Shown: positions 63,484 to 64,000 of the stretch, piece by piece | How the letters are laid out: every line of letters starts with the position of its first letter | Position numbering within the stretch: position 1 is the first letter of the stretch | Assembly (NCBI RefSeq): GCF_004208415.1 | Contig: NZ_CP035758.1 | Coordinates: forward strand, 1,674,001-1,738,000 | DNA from: Ktedonosporobacter rubrisoli | GTDB lineage: Bacteria > Chloroflexota > Ktedonobacteria > Ktedonobacterales > Ktedonobacteraceae | Reading direction: 5' to 3' | Length of the DNA: 64,000 nucleotides | Made by a program: the position numbers and the translations under genes | Notes under the pieces: model-generated | What the model saw: only the letters and a program-made list of their open reading frames with translations | Told to the model about the DNA's origin: nothing | The model's database searches: none

Positions 63484-63771
63484 TTACCTACCTTGCTGCA
63501 TAAGGCAAAATGTAGGAATTGGACCCAGATAGGGCGTGCCCGTGAGCTGTAGGAGGGCTAGCCTCACGCGGGACGCATGCGCATCGCTCACGGCCATCCC
63601 ATGATCAATGCTCCAGACTGTTATGCAGGGGACATGGGCTGCGCGGGCGACTGCAACGTAGCTAAGGTGGTGGGCAATGAAATAGCTGTGAAAGGAATTT
63701 AATTGCGTAGCCGTCTGTCCGCAATTTTTCTGGCTTGCCTGACCGACTAACTGGCTCTGTCTATATTCCAT
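63484..63771 (-). CDS. Small HTH-like protein
   Basis: A 95-residue protein. The segment YVAVARAAHVPCITVWSIDHG followed by VSDAHASRVRLALLQLTG looks like an XRE-type helix-turn-helix that contacts DNA, by eye only. GGGAG precedes the ATG. It lies at the head of a two-gene operon with the basic protein. Confidence 0.55.
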   Translation of the reverse strand: MEYRQSQLVGQASQKNCGQTATQLNSFHSYFIAHHLSYVAVARAAHVPCITVWSIDHGMAVSDAHASRVRLALLQLTGTPYLGPIPTFCLMQQGR

Positions 63772-63943
63772 AGGTTACTCTCCCTTGCTCTACGAGTTCT
63801 TGCGTTATTATGTAAAGTAATGGCATACTCAGGGTGAGGCCACTCGTCTCTATACATCTTGCGTTCAGTTGAGGGTAACAGACAAAAGAAACCGAAAATG
63901 TAGAGGACGTGCAACCTAATTATGAGGATAAGGTATAGAAGAT

Positions 63944-63992
63944 TGTAAGAACGACATTTTTCTTGTGCTAATTGATAAAAAATGTCGTTACA
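63944..63992. repeat. Inverted repeat with TGTCGTT arms at the window end
   Basis: AACGACATTTTT (63950-63961) and AAAAATGTCGTT (63978-63989) are perfect arms; TTGTAA outside the left and TACAA outside the right extend the symmetry, broken by two extra bases. It could be a terminator, a phage or transposon end, or an operator. The 63772-63943 stretch shows no gene. Confidence 0.5.
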
Positions 63993-64000
63993 ATATTGCG

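Overview
The window looks like a chromosomal stretch from a soil-type Chloroflexota bacterium, probably class Ktedonobacteria. This is an inference from gene content: BTAD/TPR regulators, HTH-TIR proteins, several GNAT acetyltransferases, F420-type LLM oxidoreductases, PadR/MarR/HxlR/MerR/Lrp one-component regulators, IS66 and IS3 elements, and a base composition that looks close to 50% GC. No rRNA or tRNA gene was recognised, and a genome search was not possible.

Layout. 1-3.0 kb: edge of an ABC-2 permease gene, divergent from an OmpR-type two-component pair, with a perfect 19-bp dyad between them. 3.2-9.5 kb: a GNAT gene, then an apparent peptide-export locus. It holds a small precursor whose C-terminal half is almost only His and Cys, a terminator, a HlyD-like accessory protein, and a C39-peptidase ABC transporter cut in two by an IS66-family element with intact ends and an 8-bp target duplication. 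9.5-12.3 kb: a three-gene flavin-based electron-transfer operon (NqrB/RnfD-like membrane protein fused to an FNR-type reductase, ApbE, FMN-binding lipoprotein-like protein). 12.5-18.7 kb: GNAT, VOC protein, two related HTH-TIR proteins (the larger is HTH-TIR-NTPase-TIR) and a methyltransferase. 18.9-22.2 kb: an overlapping three-gene unknown operon, divergent from a BTAD regulator with an internal twin-arginine-like segment, and a Dabb protein.

22.4-31.9 kb: PIG-L deacetylase, a frameshifted Eis-like acetyltransferase, threonine synthase, a possible leader-peptide/terminator region before a RIO-type kinase, a PadR regulator with a His/Gly/Pro-rich N-terminus and a clear promoter/operator, and a diacylglycerol-kinase-like protein. 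32.3-35.7 kb: a CRISPR-like array of 29 repeats (37 nt) with spacers mostly 34-41 nt and no cas gene in the window. It is interrupted inside one spacer by an IS3-family element. Repeats are uniform on the left and decay to the right.

35.8-54.7 kb: many regulator/enzyme pairs (HxlR; MarR with an LLM oxidoreductase sharing the same 14-bp palindrome; Lrp divergent from a second LLM oxidoreductase), epoxide hydrolase, a second two-component pair, small membrane proteins, acetate-uptake-like protein, aldo/keto reductase, DHA2-type MFS pump, nitrilase-family amidohydrolase, a serine beta-lactamase-like hydrolase, and a MarR protein fused to a beta-rich domain. 54.7-64 kb: an ECF sigma factor with a frameshifted WD40-type partner, an MFS transporter, succinate-semialdehyde dehydrogenase-like enzyme and MerR regulator that share a dyad operator, a double GNAT protein flanked by a repeated hairpin element, and an unknown two-gene operon.

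Several genes are broken by single-base changes (GNAT near 24.23 kb, WD40 protein near 55.4 and 55.64 kb, MFS remnant near 38.69 kb, amber codon in the IS3 transposase). Either this region is decaying or the assembly carries indels; reads would decide.
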